A stretch of DNA of 64,000 bases, from contig NZ_JAKKFI010000051.1 in the NCBI RefSeq assembly GCF_022230955.1, forward strand, positions 115,396 to 179,395. Direction: 5' to 3'. Position 1 is the first letter of the stretch. Each line of letters opens with the position of its first letter. Origin of the DNA: Micromonospora cabrerizensis (GTDB lineage Bacteria > Actinomycetota > Actinomycetes > Mycobacteriales > Micromonosporaceae). Below the pieces are notes generated by a model. It made no database searches, was not told where the DNA came from, and saw nothing but the letters and a program-made list of their open reading frames with translations. The position numbers were made by a program, and so were the translations under genes. Below are positions 29,980-39,098 of the stretch, one piece after another.

Positions 29980-30624
29980 TCACCGCGACACGTACGCGGA
30001 CAACCGGTCGGCGAGCTGCTCCGGGTGGCTGAACGACACCGCGTGGCAACCGTCGATCTCATCGGGGGTGACGCCGAGCCGGTCGGCGGCCACCCGGCGC
30101 TGGAAGGCCACCGGAAAGAAATGGTCCTCCCGAGCGATGAGCACCCTCGTCGGCACGTCCGGCCAGGCATCCAGGGGCCACGGCTCGTCGCCTTCCGCGC
30201 TGACCTGGTCCCGGTTGTGCGCCGCAGCCTGTGCGACCAGCTCGGCCGGCACCCCGTTGTAGAACTGCTCCTCCTCGCTGAGCCCTTCCGCGCCGCGGTA
30301 ACCGGTGTTGCCCCACCAGTCCCCGGGCTTCTCACCGGGCTCGGGGATCATCGGTGTGAGCAGGACGATCAGCCGTACCGGCAGCCGGTCGGTGATCAGC
30401 GGCGCGGTGAACGCACCATAGGAGTGGCCGACCACCACCAGATCGCGCCGGTCGCCGATCGCGCTGACGACCGTGTCGCAGAACTCGGCGAACCCGGCCG
30501 ACCTGTCCTCGATCGGCAGCTCCGGCACCACCACGTCGTGGCCGCGGCTGGTCAGCTCGGGGGCCACCAGATGCCAGTCCCAGGAGCTGCCCCCGCCGCC
30601 GTGGATCAGAACGAACGTCGCCAT
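29980..30624 (-). CDS. Alpha/beta hydrolase (methylesterase / salicylate-esterase-like)
   Basis: A 214-aa compact alpha/beta hydrolase. It has the N-terminal HGGGGSSWDWHLVAPEL, nucleophile Ser in VVGHSYGAF (~residues 71-79) and catalytic His near the C-terminus in DGCHAVSFSHPEQLA. The short length and sequence resemble plant-type methylesterase-like hydrolases of bacteria. The substrate is unknown. ATG 30624 is favoured, with homology starting at MATFVLIHG. Confidence 0.88.
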   Translation of the reverse strand: MATFVLIHGGGGSSWDWHLVAPELTSRGHDVVVPELPIEDRSAGFAEFCDTVVSAIGDRRDLVVVGHSYGAFTAPLITDRLPVRLIVLLTPMIPEPGEKPGDWWGNTGYRGAEGLSEEEQFYNGVPAELVAQAAAHNRDQVSAEGDEPWPLDAWPDVPTRVLIAREDHFFPVAFQRRVAADRLGVTPDEIDGCHAVSFSHPEQLADRLSAYVSR

Positions 30625-30691
30625 GACCCCAAGCCTCGCACCCGGGTACGACATACGCGTTGGCAAGCGATGGAGCCGCCCAGCGGCGACA

Positions 30692-31057
30692 ATGGCAAGA
30701 GTGGCGCCCGCCTTCGTCCTGCACGATCACCGCAAACCGCGGCCGCACTTCGACCTGCGGCTCGAGGAGGACGGTGTGCTGCGCTCCTGGGCAGTGCCTC
30801 GCGGCCTGCCGGACACTCCCCGCGACAACCGGCTCGCCATCGCCGTGCCCGACCACGACCTCGACCACCTCACCTATGAGGACGCCGACAAGTCGATCGC
30901 CGACATCGGCACCTGGGAGGAGCACGACCGCACCGACCGTCGGATGCTGTTCACCTTGCACGGCCGCACCGGCCGCCGCCGGTACGCGTTGATTCGCACC
31001 GGCGAGGCCTGGTTGCTCCACCTGACGAAGGAGCAACCCTCGGACGATCTCGGATAG
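30692..31057 (+). CDS. Stand-alone LigD-type 3'-phosphoesterase domain protein
   Basis: A 121-aa protein covering just the DNA ligase D phosphoesterase (PE) fold. FVLHDHRKPRPHFDLRLE aligns with the metal-binding HD/H-x-DxR motif of PE, followed by DGVLRSWAVPRGLP and VPDHDLDHLTYED, which carries another conserved His. PE domains remove 3'-phosphate or 3'-ribonucleotides from DNA ends in non-homologous end joining. No ligase or polymerase domain is attached, and no ku or ligD is adjacent. It is divergent from the alpha/beta hydrolase gene. Confidence 0.88.
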   Translation: MARVAPAFVLHDHRKPRPHFDLRLEEDGVLRSWAVPRGLPDTPRDNRLAIAVPDHDLDHLTYEDADKSIADIGTWEEHDRTDRRMLFTLHGRTGRRRYALIRTGEAWLLHLTKEQPSDDLG

Positions 31058-31113
31058 AGGCCTCCGACGGCCCTGCGGCCACGTGGGTCAGCGGGCCGGT
31101 GCCCCTTGTCGGG

Positions 31114-31833
31114 TCACCGCATCGCCCCGGCGAGGTCGGCGGCCGTGTCGAAAGCGGACGCTGCCCGTTCGGTCTGGTCCGCGGTGAGCACGACACGATC
31201 GACGCGGGCCAGCATCTCCGTGGCGGTGTCCTGGTCGTTCAGCACCATCGCCAGCTCGGCGCGGTAGACCAGAACCTCCACCTGTGCGACCGGGTCGTCG
31301 TCGGCCTGGGGTCGGGCCAGTGCGCTGTCGAGGATTCGGACGGCCTGCGGGACGTCGCCCTTGGAGTCGCCCTGCACGACGGCGTTCGCCAGGGCTTTGG
31401 CGAGCCGCCCGACGGGCATCGTCGCCGGGGCGGGTGTCGTGGTGGCGTTCTGGACGACGCGGATCCAGTTGCCACCCGGGTCGATGACGCTGAACCCGCC
31501 CAGACCGTCGTAGTTCTTCCGCGCCCGGGGCCGGGTCATCCGTGGCATCCCGGACACCAGCACCCTGCCGTACGTGGCCCGCATACCCGCGGCGAACGCC
31601 CCGTGCAGTTCGCCGACGTCCGAGGTGAGGACGAGGCAGGAGCCGTAGGACTGTTCCGGGTCGAACCCGGCCATCTCGAAGAAGTGCAGGTGCAGGTCCT
31701 CGCGTCGCAACGCCACGTACGGGTTGGGCTTCCGTTGGTGGTGCGTGGTCTGGAACCCGAGAGCCGTGTAGAAGGTGACGATGTCGTCGATGGACGCGCA
31801 GGGCAGCAGGGGAACGGTCACCTCGTTGGTCAT
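31114..31833 (-). CDS. VOC (glyoxalase/bleomycin-resistance) protein with helical C-terminal extension
   Basis: A 239-aa protein. Residues ~1-130 form a VOC domain (VPLLPCASIDDIVTFYTALGF, then GGFSVIDPGGNWIRV). Residues ~135-239 are a helical, TPR-like extension (VGRLAKALANAVVQGDSK, then AQVEVLVYRAELAMVLND). VOC proteins are metal enzymes or binding proteins such as glyoxalases, dioxygenases and bleomycin-sequestering proteins. The extension is unusual and may mediate dimerisation. The function is unassigned. Confidence 0.8.
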   Translation of the reverse strand: MTNEVTVPLLPCASIDDIVTFYTALGFQTTHHQRKPNPYVALRREDLHLHFFEMAGFDPEQSYGSCLVLTSDVGELHGAFAAGMRATYGRVLVSGMPRMTRPRARKNYDGLGGFSVIDPGGNWIRVVQNATTTPAPATMPVGRLAKALANAVVQGDSKGDVPQAVRILDSALARPQADDDPVAQVEVLVYRAELAMVLNDQDTATEMLARVDRVVLTADQTERAASAFDTAADLAGAMR

Positions 31834-31991
31834 GGCTCATTCCTAGGCGTAGCGGGTGCCCTGTCGCACATGGAAATGGCCGATCGTCGCCCTCGGCAGC
31901 CCGATCGGCCGATGCGGCCAGCATGTGCTGCGTTCTGGCGCCTTCGGCGATCGACACTCCGACAGAAGCCCCGTCAACGCATAATCAGGGC

Positions 31992-32627
31992 GTGCGGTCC
32001 AGGAGCGACAAGCCTCGTCTGGTGCGTCAACCGGGTCGGTTGATCTCCTTCAGCGACGGTGTCTTCGCCATCGCCGTGACGCTTCTCGTCCTGGAGATCC
32101 AACCGCCACATGACTTCGGCCATCTCCTGCGGGGTCTCGGCGCGCTGTGGCCGTCGTACCTGGCATACGCGCTGAGTTTCCTGCTCATCGGGCAGGTGTG
32201 GGTCAACCACCACGTCATGTTCGACCGTGTCCTGCACGTCGACCGGGAGGTCCTGTTCCTCAACACCGTGCTGTTGATGGTCATCGCCTTCCTGCCGTTC
32301 TCGACGTCGCTGCTCGCCGACGCGTTGCGTGCCGAGCAGGGGCTGCGCGTCGCGGTGGTCGTCTACGGCGCGACACTCTGGACGGCGGCGGCCCTGTTCA
32401 ACATCATCTGGGCCCACCTCCGCCGCGCCAGACTGCTGGACCCCGACCTCGGCCCCTTCGGCATCCGGGCCATCGGCCGTCGATTCGCACTCGCGTTGGT
32501 CTGGATCGGCTCCGGCATCCTCGTCGGCGCGTTCGTGCCGATCGCGGGCGTCGTCATCATCGCCAGCTTCCTGCCCGCCTACTACCTCCCCATCCGCGGC
32601 GAGTACGGCGAGGACGCGGCTGGATAG
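31992..32627 (+). CDS. TMEM175/DUF1211-family potassium channel-like membrane protein
   Basis: A 211-aa membrane protein with the family signature RLISFSDGVFAIAVTLLVLEI in helix 1 (the FSDGVFAIAxTLLVL motif of bacterial TMEM175 channels) and six hydrophobic segments. Bacterial homologues are tetrameric potassium channels gated by a hydrophobic ring in helix 1. The GTG at 31992 is my preferred start; an ATG at 31923 in the same frame would add 23 unrelated residues. Confidence 0.87.
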   Translation: MRSRSDKPRLVRQPGRLISFSDGVFAIAVTLLVLEIQPPHDFGHLLRGLGALWPSYLAYALSFLLIGQVWVNHHVMFDRVLHVDREVLFLNTVLLMVIAFLPFSTSLLADALRAEQGLRVAVVVYGATLWTAAALFNIIWAHLRRARLLDPDLGPFGIRAIGRRFALALVWIGSGILVGAFVPIAGVVIIASFLPAYYLPIRGEYGEDAAG

Positions 32628-32666
32628 CCCCAGGTTCCCGACGCCAGGCCGTACGCGGACCGAAGG

Positions 32667-32699
32667 GCCCGCCGCGGGCCGCGCGGGTCGGCGGCGGGC
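32667..32699. terminator. GC-rich hairpin, possible terminator
   Basis: A 9-bp inverted repeat (32667-32675 and 32691-32699) lies after the TMEM175-like gene. It ends only 12 bases before the next start, so it could also affect translation initiation of that gene. Confidence 0.35.
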
Positions 32700-32711
32700 T
32701 AGCCTGCTCTC

Positions 32712-33326
32712 GTGGTGGGAGCCGAGCTGGATGAGTTGATCGTCGCGGACGGTGACGCGTTGCGTGCGTGGTTGTCGACCAACCACGCCACGTCGGTGGG
32801 GGTCTGGCTCGCACTGACCAGGAAGGGCGGTACGGTCACCACGCTGACCTGGCAGCAGGCGGTTGACGAGGCGCTGTGCTTCGGCTGGATCGACGGGCAG
32901 GCCCGTAAGCGGGACCAGGAGAGCTCCTGGATCCGGTTCACCCCGCGCCGGCCCCGCAGTTCGTGGTCACAGCGCAACGTCGCCAACGTGGCCCGGCTGG
33001 AGGCGCTGGGACGGATGCTGCCCTCGGGCCGTGTCGCGGTGGAGGCCGCCAAGGCGGACGGGCGGTGGGCGGCCGCCTACGCCCCACCCTCGGAGGCCGA
33101 GGTACCGGCCGACCTCCTCGCCGCGATCGCCGCCGACCCCGCTGCCCAGGCCATGCTGGACGTTCTCACCAAGGCCAACCGGTTCGCTCTCATCCATCGG
33201 GTCAACGGCGTCAAGCGGGCTGAGACGCGCGAGCGGAAGATCCGTGAGTCTGTCGCGATGCTGGCCCGCCAGGAGACGATCTACCCGCAGAGGGCCAGGC
33301 CCGCGGACCCGTCGCCATCGGCATAG
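32712..33326 (+). CDS. YdeI/OmpD-associated-family protein
   Basis: A 204-aa cytosolic protein. WLSTNHATSVGVWLAL, ALCFGWIDGQARKRD and SSWIRFTPRRPRSSWSQRN are the classic block motifs of the YdeI/OmpD-associated (DUF1801-related) family. The C-terminal ~80 residues are the bacteriocin-protection YdeI/OmpD-type helical domain (FALIHRVNGVKRAETRERKI). The biochemical role is unknown; the name reflects E. coli YdeI genetics. It starts at GTG 32712. Confidence 0.87.
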   Translation: MVGAELDELIVADGDALRAWLSTNHATSVGVWLALTRKGGTVTTLTWQQAVDEALCFGWIDGQARKRDQESSWIRFTPRRPRSSWSQRNVANVARLEALGRMLPSGRVAVEAAKADGRWAAAYAPPSEAEVPADLLAAIAADPAAQAMLDVLTKANRFALIHRVNGVKRAETRERKIRESVAMLARQETIYPQRARPADPSPSA

Positions 33327-33343
33327 CGCCGCGGCGGTGGTGC

Positions 33344-33844
33344 TCAGTGTGTCCAGCCGGCAGCGTGCAGAGCGTTGTGGAAGTAGCTTCCTCGGCTGAA
33401 CGGCCGGATGGTCCTGTCATCGATGCGGTGCGGAAACAGGGCCAGGACGTCGGCGAGGTCCTGCTCGGCCGGTCGGGGCAGCTGGGCGATCGCCTCGTCG
33501 AGGGTCAGTCCGGTCGCCTCCACGTCGTCGGGGTGCTCCCGGAGGTACGCCGCGACGTGGTCCACCACGGCGGTGAGACGCCGGCGCAGCCGGTCGGGGT
33601 CGCGTTCGACGCCGCCGGCCCGAAGGTCGACCAGTTGCCAGGTCGGCCCGAACACCGGCGCCAAGCGGTCGCCGGCCGCGCTGAAGAATTCCAGCGCCCC
33701 GCGCCGTGAGTCGGCATCACCGAACCCGTCCTTGATCATCTGCTCGACGTCCGGATAGACGTGGGCGAAGGTGTCGTCCACCGCGATCGCCACGATTCCG
33801 GCGATCGGGTCGGGGGCGGGGGTAATTGTCGAGGGTTCGTCCAC
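33344..33844 (-). CDS. Hypothetical protein
   Basis: A 166-aa acidic, soluble protein with no signal peptide or membrane helix. I do not recognise a family. The start is placed at GTG 33844 because GGGAGGAAA precedes it at the right distance; an ATG 24 bases further upstream would lie before that site. The middle contains a helical segment (DRLRRRLTAVVDHVAAYLREH) and the C-terminus SYFHNALHAAGWTH. It may mark the last non-cluster gene before the polyketide locus. Confidence 0.6.
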   Translation of the reverse strand: MDEPSTITPAPDPIAGIVAIAVDDTFAHVYPDVEQMIKDGFGDADSRRGALEFFSAAGDRLAPVFGPTWQLVDLRAGGVERDPDRLRRRLTAVVDHVAAYLREHPDDVEATGLTLDEAIAQLPRPAEQDLADVLALFPHRIDDRTIRPFSRGSYFHNALHAAGWTH

Positions 33845-34084
33845 GGTGCTTTCCTCCCGTATCCGCATGGCGTGGATGCCCGTCTATGTGGAACACAGTA
33901 GGAAGTCGGGTCAACCGCCGACTCGTTCACGGCGGCCAACGCCTACTGCGACCGACTGGTGAGGCCGACGGTTGCGCCGCAGGGCACACCGGCGACGGGA
34001 CGGCGCGGTTAGGGGTGGGCCGACGCCGGGCGGGTCCGTAGATTCAGCTTCGGTTGCGTTCGTGCGGCCGCGAGGGGGCTGGCC

Positions 34085-35524
34085 ATGCTGTTGCCGTCGT
34101 TGTCCGGAGATCTGCCCGACCGTGGTGACGCTGTGCGCGTCGACGGCGACGTCATCTCGCGGGAGGCGTTGCGAGCCGCTGCGGGTGCGGTGGCCGCCGA
34201 CATCGCCGGAGCCGGAGCGGTGGCGGTGCTCGCCACCCCGAGCGTGGGGACGGTCGCCGCCATCGTCGGTGGGCTGCTGTCCGGGGTGCCGGTGGTTCCG
34301 GTGCCGCCGGACACCGGCGCGGCCGAACTCGCCCACGTGCTCAGCGACTCGGGGGCCGAGCTGCTGTTGGCCGGTGAACCGGACGCGCCGGTGCTGGCGG
34401 ACTGTCCGATACCGGTGGTGCCGGTCGACCCCGGTCGGCGCGGCGAGGTGCCGACGAACGGCCCTGCCCCGTCCACGACCGGCCTGATCCTCTATACCAG
34501 TGGCACCACCGGCCCGCCGAAGGGCGTGCTGTTGAGTCACGCCGCGATCCGGGCCGGTATCGACGCGGTCGCGCACGCCTGGGACTGGACCGACGAGGAC
34601 GTCCTCGTGCAGGGGCTGCCGCTCTACCACGTACACGGTCTCATCCTTGGTCTGTTGGGGCCGCTGCGCGTCGGCTCACCGTTGGTGCACACGCGACGGC
34701 CCACACCGGCCCGCTACGCGGCCGCGCGCGGGTCGATTTACTTCGGGGTGCCGACGGTGTGGAGCCGGATCTGTGCCGAGCCGACGGCCGCCCGCGCGCT
34801 GTCCGCGGCCCGGCTGCTGGTCTCCGGCAGCGCGCCGCTGCCCGCGCCGGTCTTCGCCGAGCTGGAGGGGCTGACCGGGCACCGGCCCGTCGAGCGGTAC
34901 GGCATGACCGAAACCCTGATAACGCTCAGTACGCGTGCCGACGGGCCCCGGCGAGTCGGGTCGGTTGGTCGTCCGGTGCGCGGGGTGCAGGCCCGGCTCG
35001 TGGACGACACGGGTGCGCCGGTGCCGGCCGACGGGCAGACCTTCGGGGCGCTGCAGATCCGTGGGAAGACGCTGTTCGACGGCTACCTCCACCTGCCCGA
35101 GAAGACCGCCGAGACGTTCACCGCCGACGGCTGGTTCCGCACGGGTGACGTGGCGACGGTCAGCGAGGCGGGAGAGTTCCGCATCGTCGGACGGGCCAGC
35201 GCCGACATCATCAAGAGCGGCGGGTATCGGATCGGTGCCGGTGAGATCGAGGACTGCCTGCTCACCCATCCCGAGGTACGCGAGGTGGCAGTGGTCGGCG
35301 CCCCGCACGACGACCTGGGCCAGGAGGTGGTGGCGTTCATCGTCGGCGAGCAGTCGCTGGCCGCCCGTACGCTGGTGACCTATGTGGAGAAGCGGCTGGC
35401 CCGGCACAAACGACCGCGTCGTGTCCACCTGGTGGAATCGTTGCCGCGTAACGCCCTCGGCAAGGTGCAAAAGACAACTTTACTGTCGCTGATGGAATCG
35501 GGGACGTTGCCGGGCGGTAACTGA
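34085..35524 (+). CDS. matB: Malonyl-/methylmalonyl-CoA synthetase (MatB-like)
   Basis: A 479-aa ANL-superfamily adenylate-forming enzyme with A3 YTSGTTGPPKG, A5 YGMTETL, A7 GWFRTGD, A8 ASADIIKSGGYRIGAGEIE and A10 lysine in ALGKVQK. It aligns along its length with Streptomyces MatB, including VQGLPLYHVHGLILG and the following PLRVG arginine that binds the dicarboxylate. MatB converts malonate or methylmalonate plus CoA and ATP to extender-unit thioesters. That fits the adjacent PKS, which uses both malonyl and methylmalonyl units. A TTA codon lies at 35480-35482. It is the leftmost gene I assign to the cluster, with a hairpin after its stop. Confidence 0.85.
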   Translation: MLLPSLSGDLPDRGDAVRVDGDVISREALRAAAGAVAADIAGAGAVAVLATPSVGTVAAIVGGLLSGVPVVPVPPDTGAAELAHVLSDSGAELLLAGEPDAPVLADCPIPVVPVDPGRRGEVPTNGPAPSTTGLILYTSGTTGPPKGVLLSHAAIRAGIDAVAHAWDWTDEDVLVQGLPLYHVHGLILGLLGPLRVGSPLVHTRRPTPARYAAARGSIYFGVPTVWSRICAEPTAARALSAARLLVSGSAPLPAPVFAELEGLTGHRPVERYGMTETLITLSTRADGPRRVGSVGRPVRGVQARLVDDTGAPVPADGQTFGALQIRGKTLFDGYLHLPEKTAETFTADGWFRTGDVATVSEAGEFRIVGRASADIIKSGGYRIGAGEIEDCLLTHPEVREVAVVGAPHDDLGQEVVAFIVGEQSLAARTLVTYVEKRLARHKRPRRVHLVESLPRNALGKVQKTTLLSLMESGTLPGGN

Positions 35525-35549
35525 CACGTGGCATTTCGATGACCTGCCT

Positions 35550-35585
35550 GGCCGAAAGGTCGAGTTTGGCTGGGACCTTCGGTCA
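35550..35585. terminator. Hairpin after matB
   Basis: GGCCGAAAGGTC (35550-35561) can pair with GACCTTCGGTCA (35574-35585), with one bulged base and one G-U pair. It sits 26 bases after the matB stop and before the SARP promoter region. A terminator or attenuator is plausible. Confidence 0.4.
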
Positions 35586-35777
35586 GCTAACCGGCTCTCA
35601 TATTTTCGACCCGTGGTGACTGCTCGTAGTCTCTAGTCGAACACGGGGGGTGAGTCGTGTATTTCGATGTCCCTATCTTCAGACCGGTCTGGCTACGGTG
35701 GGACGGCTGGATCGCCAGCCGACCGAAAGTAAGGCGCCGAGCGACACCGACGTCGCGTCACCGCGGGGGAGGTGCTC
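35586..35777 (+). promoter_or_regulatory. Upstream region of the SARP gene
   Basis: This 192-bp stretch has no assigned gene and contains AT-richer patches (CTCATATTTTCGAC near 35597) and a CCCTATC element at 35671-35677 that recurs elsewhere in the cluster. A short ORF (GTG 35657, stop 35804-35806, 49 codons) follows a GGGGGG ribosome-binding-like site and runs out of frame into the SARP gene. It may be a leader ORF or chance. Confidence 0.4.
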
Positions 35778-38700
35778 GTGGAGGTACGGGTTCTGGGGCC
35801 GCTTGAGGTTCTGATCGACGACAGTCGATTGGACCTGGGCGGGCACCGTCAGCAGATCGTGTTCGCCAGCCTCGCACTGGAGGCCAACCGGGTCGTCCCG
35901 GTCGGGCGTCTGATGGAGGCCATCTACGGCGACGACCTACCCAGCACCTCCCGGGCCCAGGTGCAGATCTGCGTCTCGGCACTACGGCGCCTGTTCAACA
36001 CCCACGACCACCCGGACACCATCGTCACCCGGTCCCAGGGCTATCTGCTCCGGGTCGCCGACGGGGACCTGGATCTCCACCGGTTCGTCGCTCTCGTCGA
36101 GGGCGGTCGCCGGGCCCGTGCCGGGCAGAACCTCGACGAGGCGGTGCGGCACAGTCGCGCCGCCCTCGCCCTGTGGCGTGGCCGCGCCCTCTACGGCCTG
36201 GAAAGCCGGCTGGTCCAGTCCGCAGCCAACCGCCTGGACGAACGACGGATCAACCTCCACGAGGACTGCGTCGAACTCGAACTCGAACTCGGCCGGCACC
36301 GTGATCTCATCCCCGAACTCTCCGACCTGGTCGAACAGCACCCGCTGCGCGAACGGCTGCGCGGCCAGCTGATGCTCGCCCTGTACCGGTCCGGCCGTCA
36401 GGCCGAGGCTCTCGATGTCTACCGGCAGGCCCGCCGCACCATGATCGACGAGCTGGGCCTCGAACCGAACCAGTGGCTCCAGCAACTGGAACACGCCATC
36501 CTCACCTCGGACGAGGAACTCGCCGCACCGGTCTCACCCGCGCCGGCCCCGCCATCGGCGGTCCTGCCAGCGCCGGTCTCGCCAGCGCCGCTGCTGCCCG
36601 TGCCGGTCCCGCCGGCGCTGGTCGTCGCACCGGTGGACGATCTACCTCTCGGCGCGATCACTCCGCCGGTGATCGTCGCCCACACCGAACCGGTCGTCCC
36701 GGTCACCGTGCCCTGCCTGCTCCCCACGGACATCGCCGACTTCACCGGCCGGTCCAAGCAGATCGACGTGATCGAGCAGCAGCTGTTGATGGCGGCCGAG
36801 AGCCCGACGCAGTTCGCGGTGCCGATCGTGGTGGCAGCCGGTAAACCGGGCATCGGCAAGACCACCCTCGCCGTGCACGTGGCACACCGGGCCGCAGCAC
36901 GGTATCCGGATGGGCAGTTGTTCGCCGACATGCACGGCCGCAGCCCGCAGCGGGTCGGCCCGATGCAGGTGCTGGAACGCTTCCTGCGGACCCTCGGCGT
37001 CCCCGGGACCGCCATGCCGGAGGTGCTGGAGGAGCGCGCCGAACTCTACCGTGACCTGCTCTCCGACCGCCGGATGCTGATCGTGCTGGACAACGTGGCC
37101 GGTGAGAGCCAGGTGCTGCCGTTGCTGCCCGGCACCCCCCATTCGGCCGTGCTGGTCACCAGCCGCAGCCGTCTGGCCGGGCTGCCGGGCGCGATCCACC
37201 TCGACGTCGACGTCTTCGACGAGGAACACTCGCTGGAGCTCCTGGCGCACGTCGCCGGGCGGGAACGAATCGAGCAGGAGCCCGAGGCGGCCGCGCAACT
37301 GGCCTACCTGTGCGGGAACCTGCCGCTGGCGCTGCGGATCGCGGGCGCCCGGCTGTCCGCCCGGCAGCACTGGACCGTGGAGCACCTGGTCGAGCGGCTC
37401 GACAACGAGGCGCGGCGGCTGGACGAGCTGAAACACAGCGGGATGGGAATCCGGGCCAGCATCTCGCTCACCTACGACAGCCTCACCGAGGAGGCCCGTC
37501 GGCTCTTCCGTCGACTCGCTGTCCTCGACGTCCCGTCGTTCTCCGGGTGGGTCAGCGCCGCACTGCTGGACGAGCCGGTGATGGACGCCCAGGACCTGCT
37601 GGACGACCTCGCCGAGGCGCAACTGGTGGAGAGCACCAGCATGGGGCCGGGGCAGGTCCCGCAGTACCGGTTCCACGACCTGATCCGGGTCTTCGCCCGC
37701 GAACGCCTCGCCGCCGAGGAGACCGTCGCCGACCGCAACGCCGCCCTGGGCCGGGTGCTCGGCGCGCTGCTGTTCCTCGCCGAGGCCGCCCACTGCGGTC
37801 TGCACGGCGGCGCCTACTTCATCCTCAGCAGCGACGCCCCGCGCTGGCCGCTGCCGGACCGACTGACCGAGCAGCTGGTCACCCGCCCCCTGAGCTGGTT
37901 CGAACGGGAGCGGCACTCGCTGGTCGCCGGTGTGCGTCAGGCCGCGCAGGCCGGTTTCACCGATCTGTGCTGGACGCTCGCCCACACCGCGGTGACCCTC
38001 TTCGAGCCGCGCATCTACCTCAACGACTGGCGGGAGACCCACCGCATCGCGCTCGCCGCCAGCCTGGCAGTGGGTGACAGCCGTGGACAGGCCGCGATGC
38101 TCTACTCCAACGGCTCACTGTGCCTCGCCGAGCAGCGGTTCGACGAGGCGCGCCGCGACCTGGAAGCCGCCGGGACCATCTTCCGCGGCCTCGGCGACGA
38201 GCAGGGGCTGGCGCTGGTCACCCGCAACATCGCGTTCGCCGACCGGATCCGGGGCGACCTGCCGGCCGCCACCACCCGCTACGAGCACGCGCTGGCGAGC
38301 TTCCGGCGCAGCGGTGACCTGGGCGCGGCCGCCTACGTCCTGCACAGTCTGGCGCAGGTGCACACGGAGAGCGGCAATCCGCACGAGGCGCTGAGCATCC
38401 TGCCGGAGGCGCTGGCGTTGAGCCGCAGCGCCCGCAGCCGCCGGGTGGAGGCGCAGGTGCTGCACCGGATGGGTGACACCTACCTGAACACCGGGGATCC
38501 GCTGGCGGCGGCGAGCGCCTTCGCCGAGGCGCTGGCAGTGGTGCAGGACATCGGTGACCCGGTCGGTGAGGCGTACGCGCTGCACGGGATGGGCGTGGCG
38601 CACATGACGGCCGGTGATCTGGTCGCCGCGGAAACCGCGCTGCACAGCGCGCTGAGCCTGGCGAGTACGGCCGGCGAACGACTCATCGAGGCGCGGGTGT

Positions 38701-38993
38701 CGCTGGCTCTCGGTGAGCTCGCGCTCGAACGCGGCTACGCGACGCAGGCGGTGGTGCACCTGCACCGGGCACTGGGACTGTTCCGGGGCATCCGCGCGCC
38801 GAAGTTCGAGCAGCGGGTGCTGACCAAGCTGACCGAAGCGTACGTGGCGGCCGGCGGCCGGGACCACCCGGCGTCTGTGGCGGCCGAACCGGTGCGAGAC
38901 AACGTGGTTCCGCTGGTGCGTCAACCTCGGCTGCAACGGCCGGATCGCACGGGCAGCGGTTCCTCGGTGGTGCAGAGTCTTCGTCAGGGCTGA
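35778..38993 (+). CDS. SARP-family (AfsR-type) transcriptional regulator
   Basis: A 1,071-aa AfsR/DnrI/RedD-type activator. An OmpR-like winged-helix DNA-binding domain (residues ~1-95) is followed by a BTAD helical domain (~97-245) and a Pro/Ala/Val-rich linker. An NB-ARC ATPase carries Walker A GKPGIGKTT (Lys361) and Walker B MLIVLDNV. TPRs occupy the C-terminal ~350 residues. Such proteins activate antibiotic clusters by binding direct repeats near target promoters. The GTG at 35778 has GGGGGAGG five bases upstream; an alternative GTG lies at 35772. It is probably the pathway-specific activator of the PKS cluster. Confidence 0.93.
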   Translation: MEVRVLGPLEVLIDDSRLDLGGHRQQIVFASLALEANRVVPVGRLMEAIYGDDLPSTSRAQVQICVSALRRLFNTHDHPDTIVTRSQGYLLRVADGDLDLHRFVALVEGGRRARAGQNLDEAVRHSRAALALWRGRALYGLESRLVQSAANRLDERRINLHEDCVELELELGRHRDLIPELSDLVEQHPLRERLRGQLMLALYRSGRQAEALDVYRQARRTMIDELGLEPNQWLQQLEHAILTSDEELAAPVSPAPAPPSAVLPAPVSPAPLLPVPVPPALVVAPVDDLPLGAITPPVIVAHTEPVVPVTVPCLLPTDIADFTGRSKQIDVIEQQLLMAAESPTQFAVPIVVAAGKPGIGKTTLAVHVAHRAAARYPDGQLFADMHGRSPQRVGPMQVLERFLRTLGVPGTAMPEVLEERAELYRDLLSDRRMLIVLDNVAGESQVLPLLPGTPHSAVLVTSRSRLAGLPGAIHLDVDVFDEEHSLELLAHVAGRERIEQEPEAAAQLAYLCGNLPLALRIAGARLSARQHWTVEHLVERLDNEARRLDELKHSGMGIRASISLTYDSLTEEARRLFRRLAVLDVPSFSGWVSAALLDEPVMDAQDLLDDLAEAQLVESTSMGPGQVPQYRFHDLIRVFARERLAAEETVADRNAALGRVLGALLFLAEAAHCGLHGGAYFILSSDAPRWPLPDRLTEQLVTRPLSWFERERHSLVAGVRQAAQAGFTDLCWTLAHTAVTLFEPRIYLNDWRETHRIALAASLAVGDSRGQAAMLYSNGSLCLAEQRFDEARRDLEAAGTIFRGLGDEQGLALVTRNIAFADRIRGDLPAATTRYEHALASFRRSGDLGAAAYVLHSLAQVHTESGNPHEALSILPEALALSRSARSRRVEAQVLHRMGDTYLNTGDPLAAASAFAEALAVVQDIGDPVGEAYALHGMGVAHMTAGDLVAAETALHSALSLASTAGERLIEARVSLALGELALERGYATQAVVHLHRALGLFRGIRAPKFEQRVLTKLTEAYVAAGGRDHPASVAAEPVRDNVVPLVRQPRLQRPDRTGSGSSVVQSLRQG

Positions 38994-39098
38994 AACTCGG
39001 GGTGCTACCGGCCGGCTCGTCAGCCGTACCGGGCTCCCGGGACGTGCGCCCGGTGGCCGTTGATCAGATGGCCCGCCGGAACCCCACGCGGTGACCAT

